A stretch of DNA of 64,000 bases from an uncultured Faecalicatena sp. GTDB lineage: Bacteria; Bacillota; Clostridia; Lachnospirales; Lachnospiraceae. Numbering within the stretch: the first letter of the stretch is position 1; each line of letters starts with the position of its first letter. Under the pieces are notes generated by a model. It was not told the origin of the DNA and ran no database searches. It saw only the letters and a list, made by a program, of their open reading frames with translations. The position numbers and the translations under genes were made by a program. The stretch is from contig CABTYO010000007.1 in assembly GCA_902489075.1 (NCBI GenBank), positions 17,432 through 81,431 of the forward strand, given 5' to 3'. This document shows positions 17,631 through 27,156 of the stretch, piece after piece.

Positions 17631-18215
17631 ATGACAGAAAGGGAGAAAATGCTGGCAGGCCAGCTTTATGACTGCGGCGACAGTGAACTTTTGACACAAT
17701 GGCATAAGGCGAAGGACTTGATCCGGGATTATAACTGCACGGATTCTGCCGACATAGAGAAGAAGGACAGCATCTTGCAGGAACTGCTTGGAGGGCGGGG
17801 AACGAACTTATGGATCACCGCTCCTTTCTTTGTCGATTATGGAAATAATATTTATTTTGGAAACAACTGTGAAGTGAATATGAACTGTACTTTTTTAGAC
17901 GATAACAGGATCGTGATAGGAGATAATGCTTTGATTTCCCCCAATGTGCAGATCTATACCGCATTTCATCCCACGAATGCAGCCGAACGTTTTGGAAAGG
18001 CGAAGGAGGACGGTTCCTTCGAATTCTGCAAGACGCAGACTGCGCCTGTGATTATTGGAGATAATGTATGGATCGGCGGCGGTGCAATCATTATGCCCGG
18101 TGTGACCATCAGTGATAATGTGGTAATTGGCGCGGGAAGCGTCGTGACGAAAGATATCCCGGATAATGTGATCGCATATGGAAATCCCTGCCGTGTTGTC
18201 AGGGAAAACAAGTGA
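17631..18215 (+). CDS. Sugar O-acetyltransferase (LacA/Maa type)
   Basis: The 194-residue protein is full length for the maltose/galactoside acetyltransferase family. The N-terminus EREKMLAGQLYDCGD is the family's Mac domain. Hexapeptide repeats build a left-handed beta-helix (IVIGDNALISPNVQIYT, VIIGDNVWIGGGAIIMPGV, NVVIGAGSVVTKDIPDN) and FHPTNAAER carries the catalytic His region. It acetylates free sugars with acetyl-CoA, often a detoxification step for non-metabolised sugars. It is intact, unlike the genes just upstream, and ends at a terminator. Confidence 0.92.
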   Translation: MTEREKMLAGQLYDCGDSELLTQWHKAKDLIRDYNCTDSADIEKKDSILQELLGGRGTNLWITAPFFVDYGNNIYFGNNCEVNMNCTFLDDNRIVIGDNALISPNVQIYTAFHPTNAAERFGKAKEDGSFEFCKTQTAPVIIGDNVWIGGGAIIMPGVTISDNVVIGAGSVVTKDIPDNVIAYGNPCRVVRENK

Positions 18216-18250
18216 AAAATAAATAAAAAATAAATAGAAAGAACTTAAAG

Positions 18251-18285
18251 ATCTCAGAGAACTTGATATTCTCTGGGATTTTTTA
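18251..18285 (+). terminator. Intrinsic terminator after the acetyltransferase
   Basis: ATCTCAGAGAA (18251-18261) pairs with TTCTCTGGGAT (18269-18279) with one G-T wobble, followed by TTTTTATTT. It lies 36 bp after the stop codon. Confidence 0.85.
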
Positions 18286-18709
18286 TTTGCCGTCCAAGGT
18301 ACGTCCTACCAGGAATAAGTCTCGAATATGTCCTGGCAGTGAATTGGATTGTGAATATTCCTTTTGAACATTACCAGAATCGGAACAGGAATTTTCTCTA
18401 ACTTTTTTCTTAAGAAAACCGAAAGAGAATAGATAAGAGAACTGCTTTGTGTTATCATCTAACAAGAAAGAGCAGGTGGCAGAGATGTTCAGGAAGTGGC
18501 CGGAAACGTGACACAGTGATCATCCGGCCCATTCTGCAGCGGCGTGAGGGAAACAGCAGTATCTGCCTGGTGCGCCAGCAGGAAATCGTAGATTTTGCAG
18601 TGGAATGGATACAGGAGAATAGAAAAGGATCAGAGAAATAAAGCGATCTGTTAAGCAGACAAAAAAGTACAGAACATAAAAGTACAGAACATGAGAGGAC
18701 GGTATCTGA
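18286..18709. other. 424-bp gap with possible weak gene remnants and a tandem repeat
   Basis: No intact gene is visible. An open stretch ending at 18641 (ICLVRQQEIVDFAVEWIQEN and flanks) and another around 18300-18400 read like protein but match no family I recognise and lack good starts; they may be relics. A perfect 15-bp tandem duplication lies at 18663-18692. The promoter of the phosphodiesterase gene should be here but no box pair stands out. Confidence 0.35.
18663..18692. repeat. Perfect 15-bp tandem duplication
   Basis: AAAAGTACAGAACAT occurs twice back to back (18663-18677 and 18678-18692), ending 17 bp before the phosphodiesterase start. It lies in its likely 5' leader, before the GAGAGG ribosome site. 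Confidence 0.95.
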
Positions 18710-20560
18710 ATGAACAAAAGGAAAATGTATATATCAGGGCAGGGATGTCTTGCGGTACTAAAGGTGGAGACTTTTTTCAAGTTTGTCACATTCTTCGTGA
18801 TCGGACCATTTTTAGACTGGATTTTCACTACCTGGGTCGTGGGAGACACTCCTGTATTTAATGAAGGTATGTTCTTCAGTGTTCTGTCACCTTTGAATCT
18901 GGTTCTTACTCTGGTGCTTTTTCTTGCAGCTGCGTTGTGGTGCTATTATGAGATCAGCTGTCTGATCCATGCCGTGTACTTTAGCAGGAGCGGGCAGAGG
19001 ACCGGCCTTGAAGAGATTTTAAAGGGGTCCCGGGGGACCATGAAGGGGATGAAGCATATCTCAATTCTTCTGGCAGCTCTCTATTTTGTGCTGTTCCTGC
19101 CACTGGTCCATGCCGGGTACTTAAATTCCCTTGTCCCGAAGGTTGAAATTCCCAGATTTGTAATCGGTGAACTGAACCGCACCAGCATAGGGAGTCTGGG
19201 GGTATATGCGATTCGCGCAGGATACCTCATACTGTTTATGGCACTGGCTCTTGTGCCGCCTGCCATGGCGCTGAAAAACATAAACTTTGTAAAGGCCGTG
19301 AAGCAGAATTTTGCGTGGTACCGTCTGATCAGCTGGGTGGATAAGATAAAACTCTGGGCAGCGTTTCTTCTGTGGTTTTTCGTGGAAAGCTGGCTTTTGG
19401 ACATGCTGCAGGGAAGAATGATTCAAAACCAGGACTTTAATTTGTCAGTACTGAAATATTTCCTGCGTTCACAGTCTTACCGGACAGGTCTTTTGTACTG
19501 GCTTCTCATTGCACTTCTTCAGTGTGTGGCAATGACGTTTATATATCTGCTGATACTTGGTATTTTGGAAAAGTATCAGGAACTTCCGGCTGTCCCGTAT
19601 CCTGAAAATGATACAGAAGTCTTGAAGCGTACGGCGCAGACGGCCAAAGGAGGCGGAAAGCTTCTTATCAGGGCAGGAAAAAAGTTCTGGAATTCGAGAA
19701 AGCATAAAAAACTCTGGGCAGGGTTTATATTTCTGCTTGCGGCAGCGGCGGTCATCGGATACTTTAATGAAGCGCCACTGATTCACCAGCCATGGGCAAT
19801 TGGGCACAGAGGATGTGATTATGAAGTGGAAAATACCATAGAAGCCGTGGAGGCTGCTGCAGATTACGGAGCTGATTATGCAGAGATTGATATCCAGCTT
19901 TCCAAAGATGGGGTTCCCATGGTGATTCATGACGAAGATCTTCAAAGGCTGGCCGGGGTATCTGACAAGGTGGAGAATCTTTCAGCAGCCCAGCTTAAGG
20001 AGCTGACAGTGACTTCCAATGGAAAAGAAGGGAAAATACCGACTTTTGAGGAAATGATTCAGGCGGCACAAAAGACTGGAAATAAGATCGGACTGCTGGT
20101 TGAACTGAAACCTACGGCGGATAATAAGGAGGAGCTTGTCAGCAAGACGATTGAAACGGTAGAAAAGTGCCACGCCCAGGATCAGTGTGTGTTCATGTCA
20201 CTGGATTATGTAAGTGTATACCTGCTAAAGGGGGAACGCCCGAAATGGTGGGTGGGCTACTGCATTTACGGCGGAGCAGGGAAAATTGAGGACGCTGTCT
20301 GGGAATACAACATTGATTTCCTGGCTGTAGAGGAAGGGCTTGCAAGCAACCGTTTTATGGAGCGGGCGCGAAACAGCTGGCTTCCTGTGTATATCTGGAC
20401 TTCCGATAATTATGATGATATGCAGAATTATCTCCAGATGGGGGCATCCGGGATTATTACCAATCTTCCTGACCTTGCCAGAACGCAGATAGATAAATAT
20501 ATGAAGAATCATCGGGAGTATTATGTCCACGAAGGAAAAGGGTATCCAAAGGAAAAATAA
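18710..20560 (+). CDS. Membrane glycerophosphodiester phosphodiesterase
   Basis: The 616-residue protein has an N-terminal membrane domain (about 340 residues with 6-8 hydrophobic helices) and a C-terminal GDPD barrel. The catalytic part shows AIGHRGCDYEVENTIEAVEA (His366 then the Glu-Asn pair), EIDIQLSKDGVPMVIHDED (metal ligands and second His), LLVELKP and WTSDNYDDM. It hydrolyses glycerophosphodiesters, or lipid- or teichoic acid-linked forms, to glycerol 3-phosphate and an alcohol at the membrane. The layout matches Firmicute GPDPase_memb proteins. It lies 21 bp before the response regulator and may be read with it, tying it to envelope stress. Confidence 0.9.
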   Translation: MNKRKMYISGQGCLAVLKVETFFKFVTFFVIGPFLDWIFTTWVVGDTPVFNEGMFFSVLSPLNLVLTLVLFLAAALWCYYEISCLIHAVYFSRSGQRTGLEEILKGSRGTMKGMKHISILLAALYFVLFLPLVHAGYLNSLVPKVEIPRFVIGELNRTSIGSLGVYAIRAGYLILFMALALVPPAMALKNINFVKAVKQNFAWYRLISWVDKIKLWAAFLLWFFVESWLLDMLQGRMIQNQDFNLSVLKYFLRSQSYRTGLLYWLLIALLQCVAMTFIYLLILGILEKYQELPAVPYPENDTEVLKRTAQTAKGGGKLLIRAGKKFWNSRKHKKLWAGFIFLLAAAAVIGYFNEAPLIHQPWAIGHRGCDYEVENTIEAVEAAADYGADYAEIDIQLSKDGVPMVIHDEDLQRLAGVSDKVENLSAAQLKELTVTSNGKEGKIPTFEEMIQAAQKTGNKIGLLVELKPTADNKEELVSKTIETVEKCHAQDQCVFMSLDYVSVYLLKGERPKWWVGYCIYGGAGKIEDAVWEYNIDFLAVEEGLASNRFMERARNSWLPVYIWTSDNYDDMQNYLQMGASGIITNLPDLARTQIDKYMKNHREYYVHEGKGYPKEK

Positions 20561-20581
20561 ATTTAAAGGAAAATGACGATC

Positions 20582-21268
20582 ATGGAACGTATATTAGTAG
20601 TAGAGGACGATCTGGCCCTGAATGCAGGGCTTTGTTTTGAACTGGATGCGGCAGGATACGCTTCTGTCCCGGCCTATAACTGCCGGAAAGCACAGTACCT
20701 GACTGCGACGGAAGAGTTTTCACTGGTCCTGCTGGATGTGAATCTGCCAGATGGGAACGGGTTTGACCTGTGCAGGGATATCAAGGCAGAGCGCCCGGAG
20801 CTTCCTGTAGTATTTCTGACAGCAAACGATCTGGAAAAAGATGTATTAAATGGTCTGGATCTTGGAGCGGAGGATTATATTACCAAGCCATTCAGCACGA
20901 ATGTTCTGATAAAGAAGATCGGAATTCTGTTAAGACGTGGTCAAAGGACAGTGACACCGGGGACTGCATTTGACGATGGATACCTGCTTCTGGATCTGGA
21001 GAATATGGTTGCACTGCGGGGCGGAGAAAAGGTCACGATCACGCCGAATGAATATAAAATCCTGCGTCTGCTGATTGCAAATGCCGGAAATATCGTCAGC
21101 AGACAGAGCATTTTGGAGAAGGTGTTTGACAGTGTGGAGAATTATATTGACGATCATGCCCTGACTGTGAACATCAACCGCCTCAGGAATAAAATAGAAG
21201 ATGGGAATCATACGTATATCAAAACAATCCGTGGGATGGGCTATGCCTGGATTGGAGGAAAAGCATGA
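20582..21268 (+). CDS. OmpR/PhoB-family response regulator
   Basis: The protein has a receiver domain (ILVVEDDLALN, phospho-Asp in LVLLDVNLPDGNG, LTAND, Lys in ITKPFS) and a C-terminal winged helix (ITPNEYKILRLLIANAGNIV, MGYAW). I prefer the ATG at 20582 (MERILVVEDD), 11 bases after AAAGGA; the in-frame ATG at 20573 is too close to that site. It pairs with the next gene, whose ATG overlaps its stop, and probably controls the downstream ABC genes in the manner of BceR. Confidence 0.92.
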   Translation: MERILVVEDDLALNAGLCFELDAAGYASVPAYNCRKAQYLTATEEFSLVLLDVNLPDGNGFDLCRDIKAERPELPVVFLTANDLEKDVLNGLDLGAEDYITKPFSTNVLIKKIGILLRRGQRTVTPGTAFDDGYLLLDLENMVALRGGEKVTITPNEYKILRLLIANAGNIVSRQSILEKVFDSVENYIDDHALTVNINRLRNKIEDGNHTYIKTIRGMGYAWIGGKA

Positions 21269-22308
21269 TTCAGTCTTCGGAATTAAAAGTGAGGACATGG
21301 GTTCCCGTGTCGATTTCTCTTTTTTTACTGGCACTTATATATGCCGGACTGTGGTATTTCCTGCCGGACCCGTCACCGCGTCATCTGATTTTTGCAGGAG
21401 TGGTGCTTCTGTTTCTGACCAGTGCCATATGGACACAATACCTGCGCCGCAAGACGCTTCTGTTCACAGATTCGATCTGTGATATGATGGAGCAGCTCAG
21501 CCGCGGCAACGCCAGTATGCCTCCCATCGATGTCTGTGACAATGGGGCAGATACACGTATTATGGAGAGCCTCTACCGTTATTATGAGGTCATGAGTGAC
21601 AGACAGAATGACAGCATTCAGGCAAAACAGGAGATTCAGGAGATCATTTCCGACATTTCCCATCAGGTGAAGACTCCGATCGCCAATGTAAAGATCTATA
21701 CCAATATTCTGCGTCAGCATGAGCTGGATGCAGATAAGAAGCATGAATTCTTCGACCTCCTGGATGGTCAGGTGGAAAAACTGGATTTTCTCTTACAGTC
21801 CATGATCAAGATGTCCCGTCTGGAAACCGGAATTGTCAAATTAGAGGTTGTGCCGGGCACTGTCCAGGATACCGTGATGCAGGCCATGAATGTGGTTCTG
21901 ATGAAAGCAGAAGAGAAGCAGATTGAACTGTCTGCAGATTGTCCCGCTGATTTAAGAGCACAGCATGATCCCAAATGGACGGCCGAGGCACTTGGGAACC
22001 TTTTGGATAATGCTGTCAAGTATACACCGCCGGGTGGAAAGGTGTCCGTTCAGGTGCGGCACTGGGAATATTATGTGAGGATTGATATTATAGACAATGG
22101 AATTGGAATTCCAGAGGAACATTATCACGATATCTTTAAGCGGTTTTACCGTATGGAGGAGGTATCCCGGGAAGAAGGCGTGGGAATCGGGCTTTATCTG
22201 GCACGCGAAATCATTACTTATGAAAGAGGATATATCAGTGTGAAATCAACGCCTGGTCAGGGAACGACATTTTCCGTGTACCTGCCGGCTGTAAACGACA
22301 CGAAGTGA
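21265..22308 (+). CDS. BceS-type sensor histidine kinase
   Basis: The 347-residue kinase has two close N-terminal membrane helices (about 13-33 and 37-55) with almost no extracellular loop, the layout of intramembrane-sensing kinases that are told of peptide antibiotics by their ABC transporter. The H-box ISDISHQVKTPIANVKIY has His133; N, G1 and G2 boxes are present (DNAVKYTPPGG, IIDNGIGIPEEH, GVGIGLYLA). It overlaps the regulator by 4 bases and is followed by the ABC ATPase, as in Bce modules. Confidence 0.9.
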   Translation: MIQSSELKVRTWVPVSISLFLLALIYAGLWYFLPDPSPRHLIFAGVVLLFLTSAIWTQYLRRKTLLFTDSICDMMEQLSRGNASMPPIDVCDNGADTRIMESLYRYYEVMSDRQNDSIQAKQEIQEIISDISHQVKTPIANVKIYTNILRQHELDADKKHEFFDLLDGQVEKLDFLLQSMIKMSRLETGIVKLEVVPGTVQDTVMQAMNVVLMKAEEKQIELSADCPADLRAQHDPKWTAEALGNLLDNAVKYTPPGGKVSVQVRHWEYYVRIDIIDNGIGIPEEHYHDIFKRFYRMEEVSREEGVGIGLYLAREIITYERGYISVKSTPGQGTTFSVYLPAVNDTK

Positions 22309-22377
22309 CCTTATGAAACATCTGCCAGTTAGCCTGGCCTATATTATAAAAATCAGACATCAGGAGAGAACTTGTTT

Positions 22378-23043
22378 ATGAATGTATTAGAAACACATCA
22401 TCTGACTAAAATTTTTAAAGACGGTGCAAGTGAGATCTGCGCCTTAAACGATGTAAATCTGACCATTGAGAAGTCCACATTTAACGCCGTGGTGGGAACC
22501 AGCGGAAGTGGAAAGACGACGCTGATCAACATGCTGGGCGGGCTGGATACGCCGACGGAAGGTACAGTTACTATCGATGGAACGGTAATCACCGGGATGA
22601 AAGACCGGGAGCTGTCGGTTTTCCGGCGGAAAAAGCTGGGAATCATTTTCCAGAACTATAATCTGGTCCCTACGCTCAATATCTATGAAAATATCGTGTT
22701 CCCAATAGATCTGGATGGCCGCCGAGTGGACAAGCCTTTCGTGGAGGAAATCGTGCAGATCCTAAAGCTTAAGGACCGCCTTTTTGATTATCCGCATCAG
22801 CTTTCGGGTGGTCAGCAGCAGCGTGTGGCGATTGCAAGGGCGCTTGCTGCCAAGCCGTCTGTGATACTGGCCGATGAGCCGACAGGCAGCCTGGATTCTA
22901 AGAACAGTCAGAGTATTGCAGGGCTTTTGAAGGAATGTGTGGATACATTCAAACAGACACTGGTCATGATTACCCATAATCTGGAACTGGCACAGCTTGC
23001 CGACCGGGTGATTCGTATGGAAGACGGACAGATCCGGGAATAG
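22378..23043 (+). CDS. ABC transporter ATPase, MacB/BceA type
   Basis: The start is the ATG at 22378, 11 bases after AGGAG; a TTG at 22372 is a less likely alternative. The 221 residues include Walker A (GTSGSGKTTLIN), Q-loop (FQNYNLVPTLNIYENI), signature LSGGQQQRVAIARALA, Walker B ILADEPTGSLD and the His switch MITHN. This is the FtsX-permease-partner class that drives mechanotransmission or removal of peptides from lipid targets. Thirteen bases separate it from its permease. Confidence 0.93.
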   Translation: MNVLETHHLTKIFKDGASEICALNDVNLTIEKSTFNAVVGTSGSGKTTLINMLGGLDTPTEGTVTIDGTVITGMKDRELSVFRRKKLGIIFQNYNLVPTLNIYENIVFPIDLDGRRVDKPFVEEIVQILKLKDRLFDYPHQLSGGQQQRVAIARALAAKPSVILADEPTGSLDSKNSQSIAGLLKECVDTFKQTLVMITHNLELAQLADRVIRMEDGQIRE

Positions 23044-23055
23044 GGGGCGTGCAGT

Positions 23056-25596
23056 ATGTTTGAGAAGATCAATTCAAAAGTATGCCGGAAACTGGCACTG
23101 CGCGAGATACGTTTTCATAAGGCACGCAGTATCCTGACAATTCTCGTCGCAGTCCTGGAGGCTGCGATTTTTTCCTTTGTCCTGTTTCTGGCATCCACAG
23201 AGCAGGCGGGGTATGAACACCAGATCCGCGGCCTGTCGAATACCCAGGTGGATATTCTTTTTACCGGGCTGACAAAAGAACAGGCAGAGACACTTTCAGA
23301 GCAGAGGAACGTGAAAGCGGCACCCTGGTATCAACCCATCGGGACGGTATCGGATGAGGGTGTCAGTTATCAGCTTGCTCCTTATTCGAAGGAGTATGCA
23401 CCTACGGCAGGAGCGGTCGTGAGCCGGGGGAGGCTGCCAAAGAAGGCGGACGAGATTGCCATGGAAGTTCAGGCGGCCTATGCACTGGGCGGTACCAGCA
23501 GGATCGGAGATCGGATTTCCCTTCTCATGATTCCGGAACAGGGCGGGGAGCCTGTGGAGCAGGAATTTACACTGACGGGCACCTGGGATTCCGACATGTA
23601 TTCCAATCTTATGTGGGTGTCGGAGGAACTGGCGGATCAGTTCCCTCAGCCAAAAGATGCTGCCAATGTAACGGCAGGGGTCAGTCTCTGGCGTACCTGG
23701 CATATAGAAGAGCGGGCGGAGAAGCTGGCGCAGACCATCGGCGTGACAGAGCAGCAGTATATGGTGAATGCGGTTTTTGAGAAGGATCAGGCAAAACGTA
23801 TCACCGATAATGTCAATCCCATCCGCAGCAATATTCCCTTTGTTTTTTTGTGTGGTTTTCTGATGTTTTTTTCCATCTTCCAGATGATGCTGGAGCTGGA
23901 CATCCGTTTTTACGGACGCATGAAGACCATCGGCATGACGCCTCAGCAGATGAGGTTTGTGGTATATCACTGGGTGGGACTGCTGGTATCATGCAGTGTT
24001 CCCGCGGGCTGGCTTTTAGGCTACGGGCTGACACAGTGGGTTTCTGATACCTTTATATTAAGTGGAAATGAGAGTCTGGGCCTGAATATTGTTCTTCACT
24101 GGTATGACTTTGCCTTCTCGCTTCTGGGAACATGGATCACCGTCTTTCTGGCGGCATTGTGGCCTGCATGGAAGGTCAGCCATATGAGTCCTTCCCTTGC
24201 GTTACATGATACAGAGCATGCGCGCCGGGGAAAAAAGAGCAGGGCTTCTTCTAAGGTTTCACACCGCCCCAATTCGCTGCTTCGCCTTGCTTTGAAAGGA
24301 ATGTACCGCCAGAAAGGACGGCTGGCATTTGCACTGGCAGTGCTGGTAATGTCAGCGGCATTTGCAAGTGTGGTGGCGGTGCAGTATACCAGCTATGACA
24401 TGGAAAAGTATGTATCGAACAGGTTTTCTTTTGACTATCTGGTCAAAGGGGATGGGCAGAAATATAATGTGTTTTATGATCCGGATGACCACAGCCTGAC
24501 ACCGGAATTGTATGAACGGTTAAGTGAGGCAGTGGGAGAGGAGAATATCAGCAGGATTTATTATGCAGAGACGAAAATCAGGCTTACGGATTCTCTATGG
24601 AAGGAAATCGTGGATTATTATGAACGGAACCTGGAGTATTACCAGGACTATCTGCAGTATGTGGGATTTGAGGAAGCTTTTCGTGAGTTGAAAGAAGAAC
24701 ACATGATAACAACTGTGGTCTATGGCGTGGAACAGGATTATATGCGGGTGATGACCAGTGAGAGGTTCCGGCTGTCCGGAAATTATGATCAGGAACTGTT
24801 TGAAAATAAGCCATGGGTCTATCTGGCAGGAATGAATAAGAATACGATGACCCAGGATGACGATTATGACCAGCCGCTCCCGGATGAAGGGAGTGTTCTG
24901 TCGGTAGATGGAGTGGAGTATACGGTGATGGGGACTGCCCATCGGCCTTATAACTCCATGTTCGTAAAACCGGATGCCGGATTCTATCTGGAATGTTATT
25001 TATCAAAAGACAACTTCTGGAAACAATATCCGGGCCGTTCGCCTGTGGAGCTGGTCATCAGTGCACCGGATGGGCAGGAGGAAGAGATAGCACAGATTGT
25101 CGGGACTTACCAGGAAGAAAACGGGTATAACTATTATACCCTTTCCAGGCAGCTCTATTATGACGGAGGGAGAGCATCCATATGGACAATGCTGGGTCCC
25201 GGGATCATTTTGAGTGCAGTTCTTCTTTTGATTGCTCTGCTGGGATTCATCAACCTGATTCTCCACAGAACCCTGGCACGCAGCAGGGAGTTTGCAGTTT
25301 ACCGCAGCCTGGGCATGGGACGCGGGGAGCTTCTGAAACTGCTGATTTATGAGAATGTGATATTTACGGTCATAGCCGGGATTTTGGTCTATGGAGCATC
25401 GCTGCTCGCTGCCGGGCCGCTGTTTGAGTACATAGATGGAGTGACTTTAGACTGGTGGTATACGTATCATTTCACACTGGCACCGGTACATGTGCTGATG
25501 GTGACGCTGTTGATACTGGCAGGGGTGCTGCCTGTCTTCTGCGTGCATTTTACAGAGAGGGAGAGTATCACGCGGAGGCTGAAGAAAGAGGAGTAG
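23056..25596 (+). CDS. FtsX-domain ABC permease, two-repeat type
   Basis: The 846-residue membrane protein has two FtsX repeats: helix 1 near 22-45, a large external domain, three helices at about 255-370, then a second set starting near 420 with a second external domain (about 445-700) and three helices at 710-835. This makes about 8 helices, rather than the 10 of classic BceB. The C-terminal LGFINLILHRTLARSREFAVYRSLGM is the usual FtsX core. With the upstream kinase it forms a likely peptide-sensing and resistance module. Confidence 0.88.
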   Translation: MFEKINSKVCRKLALREIRFHKARSILTILVAVLEAAIFSFVLFLASTEQAGYEHQIRGLSNTQVDILFTGLTKEQAETLSEQRNVKAAPWYQPIGTVSDEGVSYQLAPYSKEYAPTAGAVVSRGRLPKKADEIAMEVQAAYALGGTSRIGDRISLLMIPEQGGEPVEQEFTLTGTWDSDMYSNLMWVSEELADQFPQPKDAANVTAGVSLWRTWHIEERAEKLAQTIGVTEQQYMVNAVFEKDQAKRITDNVNPIRSNIPFVFLCGFLMFFSIFQMMLELDIRFYGRMKTIGMTPQQMRFVVYHWVGLLVSCSVPAGWLLGYGLTQWVSDTFILSGNESLGLNIVLHWYDFAFSLLGTWITVFLAALWPAWKVSHMSPSLALHDTEHARRGKKSRASSKVSHRPNSLLRLALKGMYRQKGRLAFALAVLVMSAAFASVVAVQYTSYDMEKYVSNRFSFDYLVKGDGQKYNVFYDPDDHSLTPELYERLSEAVGEENISRIYYAETKIRLTDSLWKEIVDYYERNLEYYQDYLQYVGFEEAFRELKEEHMITTVVYGVEQDYMRVMTSERFRLSGNYDQELFENKPWVYLAGMNKNTMTQDDDYDQPLPDEGSVLSVDGVEYTVMGTAHRPYNSMFVKPDAGFYLECYLSKDNFWKQYPGRSPVELVISAPDGQEEEIAQIVGTYQEENGYNYYTLSRQLYYDGGRASIWTMLGPGIILSAVLLLIALLGFINLILHRTLARSREFAVYRSLGMGRGELLKLLIYENVIFTVIAGILVYGASLLAAGPLFEYIDGVTLDWWYTYHFTLAPVHVLMVTLLILAGVLPVFCVHFTERESITRRLKKEE

Positions 25597-25633
25597 GAAA
25601 TTTTCATAATAAAAGAATTTGAATTTAGGATAC

Positions 25634-25662
25634 CAGGCAGTTATTAGGATGATAACTGCCTG
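25634..25662 (+). terminator. Hairpin terminator after the first FtsX module
   Basis: CAGGCAGTTAT (25634-25644) and ATAACTGCCTG (25652-25662) form a perfect 11-bp stem with a 7-base loop, followed by TTCTTATG. The T-run is short, so termination may be partial. Confidence 0.65.
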
Positions 25663-25741
25663 TTCTTATGAATAAAACATTATAAGGATGGAAATGATAA
25701 AAATATATTTAACGGAAAAATCTCTAAATAACCTAATTGAA

Positions 25742-25770
25742 TTGACTAAAATTAAAAATCAAATTATAAT
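25742..25770 (+). promoter_or_regulatory. Near-consensus sigma-A promoter for the RloAB-like pair
   Basis: TTGACT (25742-25747) and TATAAT (25765-25770) have exactly 17 bp between them, 25 bp before the ATPase start and just upstream of AGGAGGTG. The pair thus has its own strong constitutive-looking promoter. Confidence 0.85.
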
Positions 25771-25795
25771 GAAGTAAAATAGGAGGTGTAAAAGG

Positions 25796-27154
25796 ATGTT
25801 AGTAAAAATCAGTATAGAAAATTTTAAGTCATTCGACAATGCCGTCGAACTTACTATGATCTCATCAAATAAGATTCGTACAAATGCGAGTCATAGAGTT
25901 AAGATAAAAAGTACACAGATATTAAAATATGGTGTTGTTTATGGCGCAAATGCCTCTGGAAAGACAAATCTTGTAGAGTTCTTTCGTTTTTTCAAAGAGT
26001 GTGTACAGATAGGAATTCCGATGGAAGCAATGCAGATGTTTTGCAAGAACAGACAGGAAAATAAGGAAAAAGAGAGTCATTTTGAACTACAGATTACGGT
26101 AGGGGATAAGTTCTATGCATACGGTTTTTCTGCAATATTGAGCAGAAGAAAAATTACGGAAGAATGGCTGTATGAACTTTATCAGAACGGTACAGCACGC
26201 CGTCTCTTTGAACGGGAGGGCAGCAAGCGTCCTGTATTGGATGAGTCTGTTACATTAAGCAATGCTGAAAAAAATAGATTTGAGATATATGCGGACGATT
26301 TTTCAGGTAACGAGTCTTCATTATTCTTAACAGAAATGAATAGAGGGAAAAAATATGGAACTCGCTCTAAATTAATGTTTTTTAGGGATGTATACGATTG
26401 GATTAAGAATCATATTGTAATTATTACACCGAACACGCCTTTAATTGATCTGGAATATTACTATGATGAGGATTCTCTTTTGCTGATTAACAAATTAATA
26501 GAAACCTTTGATACTGGTATCAACCAGGTCAAGATAGAAGAGATCAGTTTAGATGAACTGGCAAATGCTATGCCAAAACCTGTTTTTGAGAAGGTAATGC
26601 AACATATAAAGAGTAGGATTGGGAATCAGGAAAATCCCTCCTTCCGCATGACTATGCGTTCGAATGAAAGCTTTTTCAATATAGAAGCCAAGGATCATGA
26701 TGAACCAAAGGTAACAACAATTAAACTGCATCACAATAGATCTTTTTATGATTTTAGCTTTGAGGAAGAATCTGATGGAACCCGCAGGCTCTTTGAATTA
26801 ATGGATATGCTGTTAAATCAAAGGGACGATATTCTCTATGTTGTTGATGAATTGGAAAGAAGTCTTCATCCGAAATTAACAGAACACTTTCTTCAGCTTT
26901 TTATGCAGCTTCATAAAGAACAGCGCATGCAGTTACTCTTTACAACACATGAATCCTCCATAATGGATCAGGCAATATTCAGGCGGGATGAGATATGGTT
27001 TATCGAGCGCGACAACGATAATGCCAGCGTAATTTATTCACTGGACCGTTTCAAAGAAAGATATGATAAGGTACTTAGCAAGGCATATCTTGAAGGTCGA
27101 TATGGAGCCATTCCAGTTTTCACATCTTTTGAATTTGCAGGAGAGGGGGAATAG
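25796..27154 (+). CDS. AAA/ABC-type ATPase, RloA/AbiLi-like defence protein
   Basis: The 452-residue protein begins like RecF/OLD-type ATPases (KISIENFKSFDNAVELTM) with Walker A GANASGKT at 50-57. The C-terminal half has SDGTRR (326-331, signature-like), Walker B ILYVVDELERSLHP (Asp351, Glu352) and the His switch TTHES (His385). No nuclease domain is fused to it; the partner gene supplies a TOPRIM-like domain. The family is that of RloA and lactococcal AbiLi, which act with RloB/AbiLii in abortive phage defence. The sequence is clearly AT-richer than the flanking transporter genes, suggesting transfer. Confidence 0.8.
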   Translation: MLVKISIENFKSFDNAVELTMISSNKIRTNASHRVKIKSTQILKYGVVYGANASGKTNLVEFFRFFKECVQIGIPMEAMQMFCKNRQENKEKESHFELQITVGDKFYAYGFSAILSRRKITEEWLYELYQNGTARRLFEREGSKRPVLDESVTLSNAEKNRFEIYADDFSGNESSLFLTEMNRGKKYGTRSKLMFFRDVYDWIKNHIVIITPNTPLIDLEYYYDEDSLLLINKLIETFDTGINQVKIEEISLDELANAMPKPVFEKVMQHIKSRIGNQENPSFRMTMRSNESFFNIEAKDHDEPKVTTIKLHHNRSFYDFSFEEESDGTRRLFELMDMLLNQRDDILYVVDELERSLHPKLTEHFLQLFMQLHKEQRMQLLFTTHESSIMDQAIFRRDEIWFIERDNDNASVIYSLDRFKERYDKVLSKAYLEGRYGAIPVFTSFEFAGEGE

Positions 27155-27156
27155 AT

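Noticed and set aside
23296..23970. Minus-strand open frame of 224 codons inside the first FtsX permease
   Set aside because: Antisense to the permease's external domain; His/Arg-rich reading typical of shadow frames.
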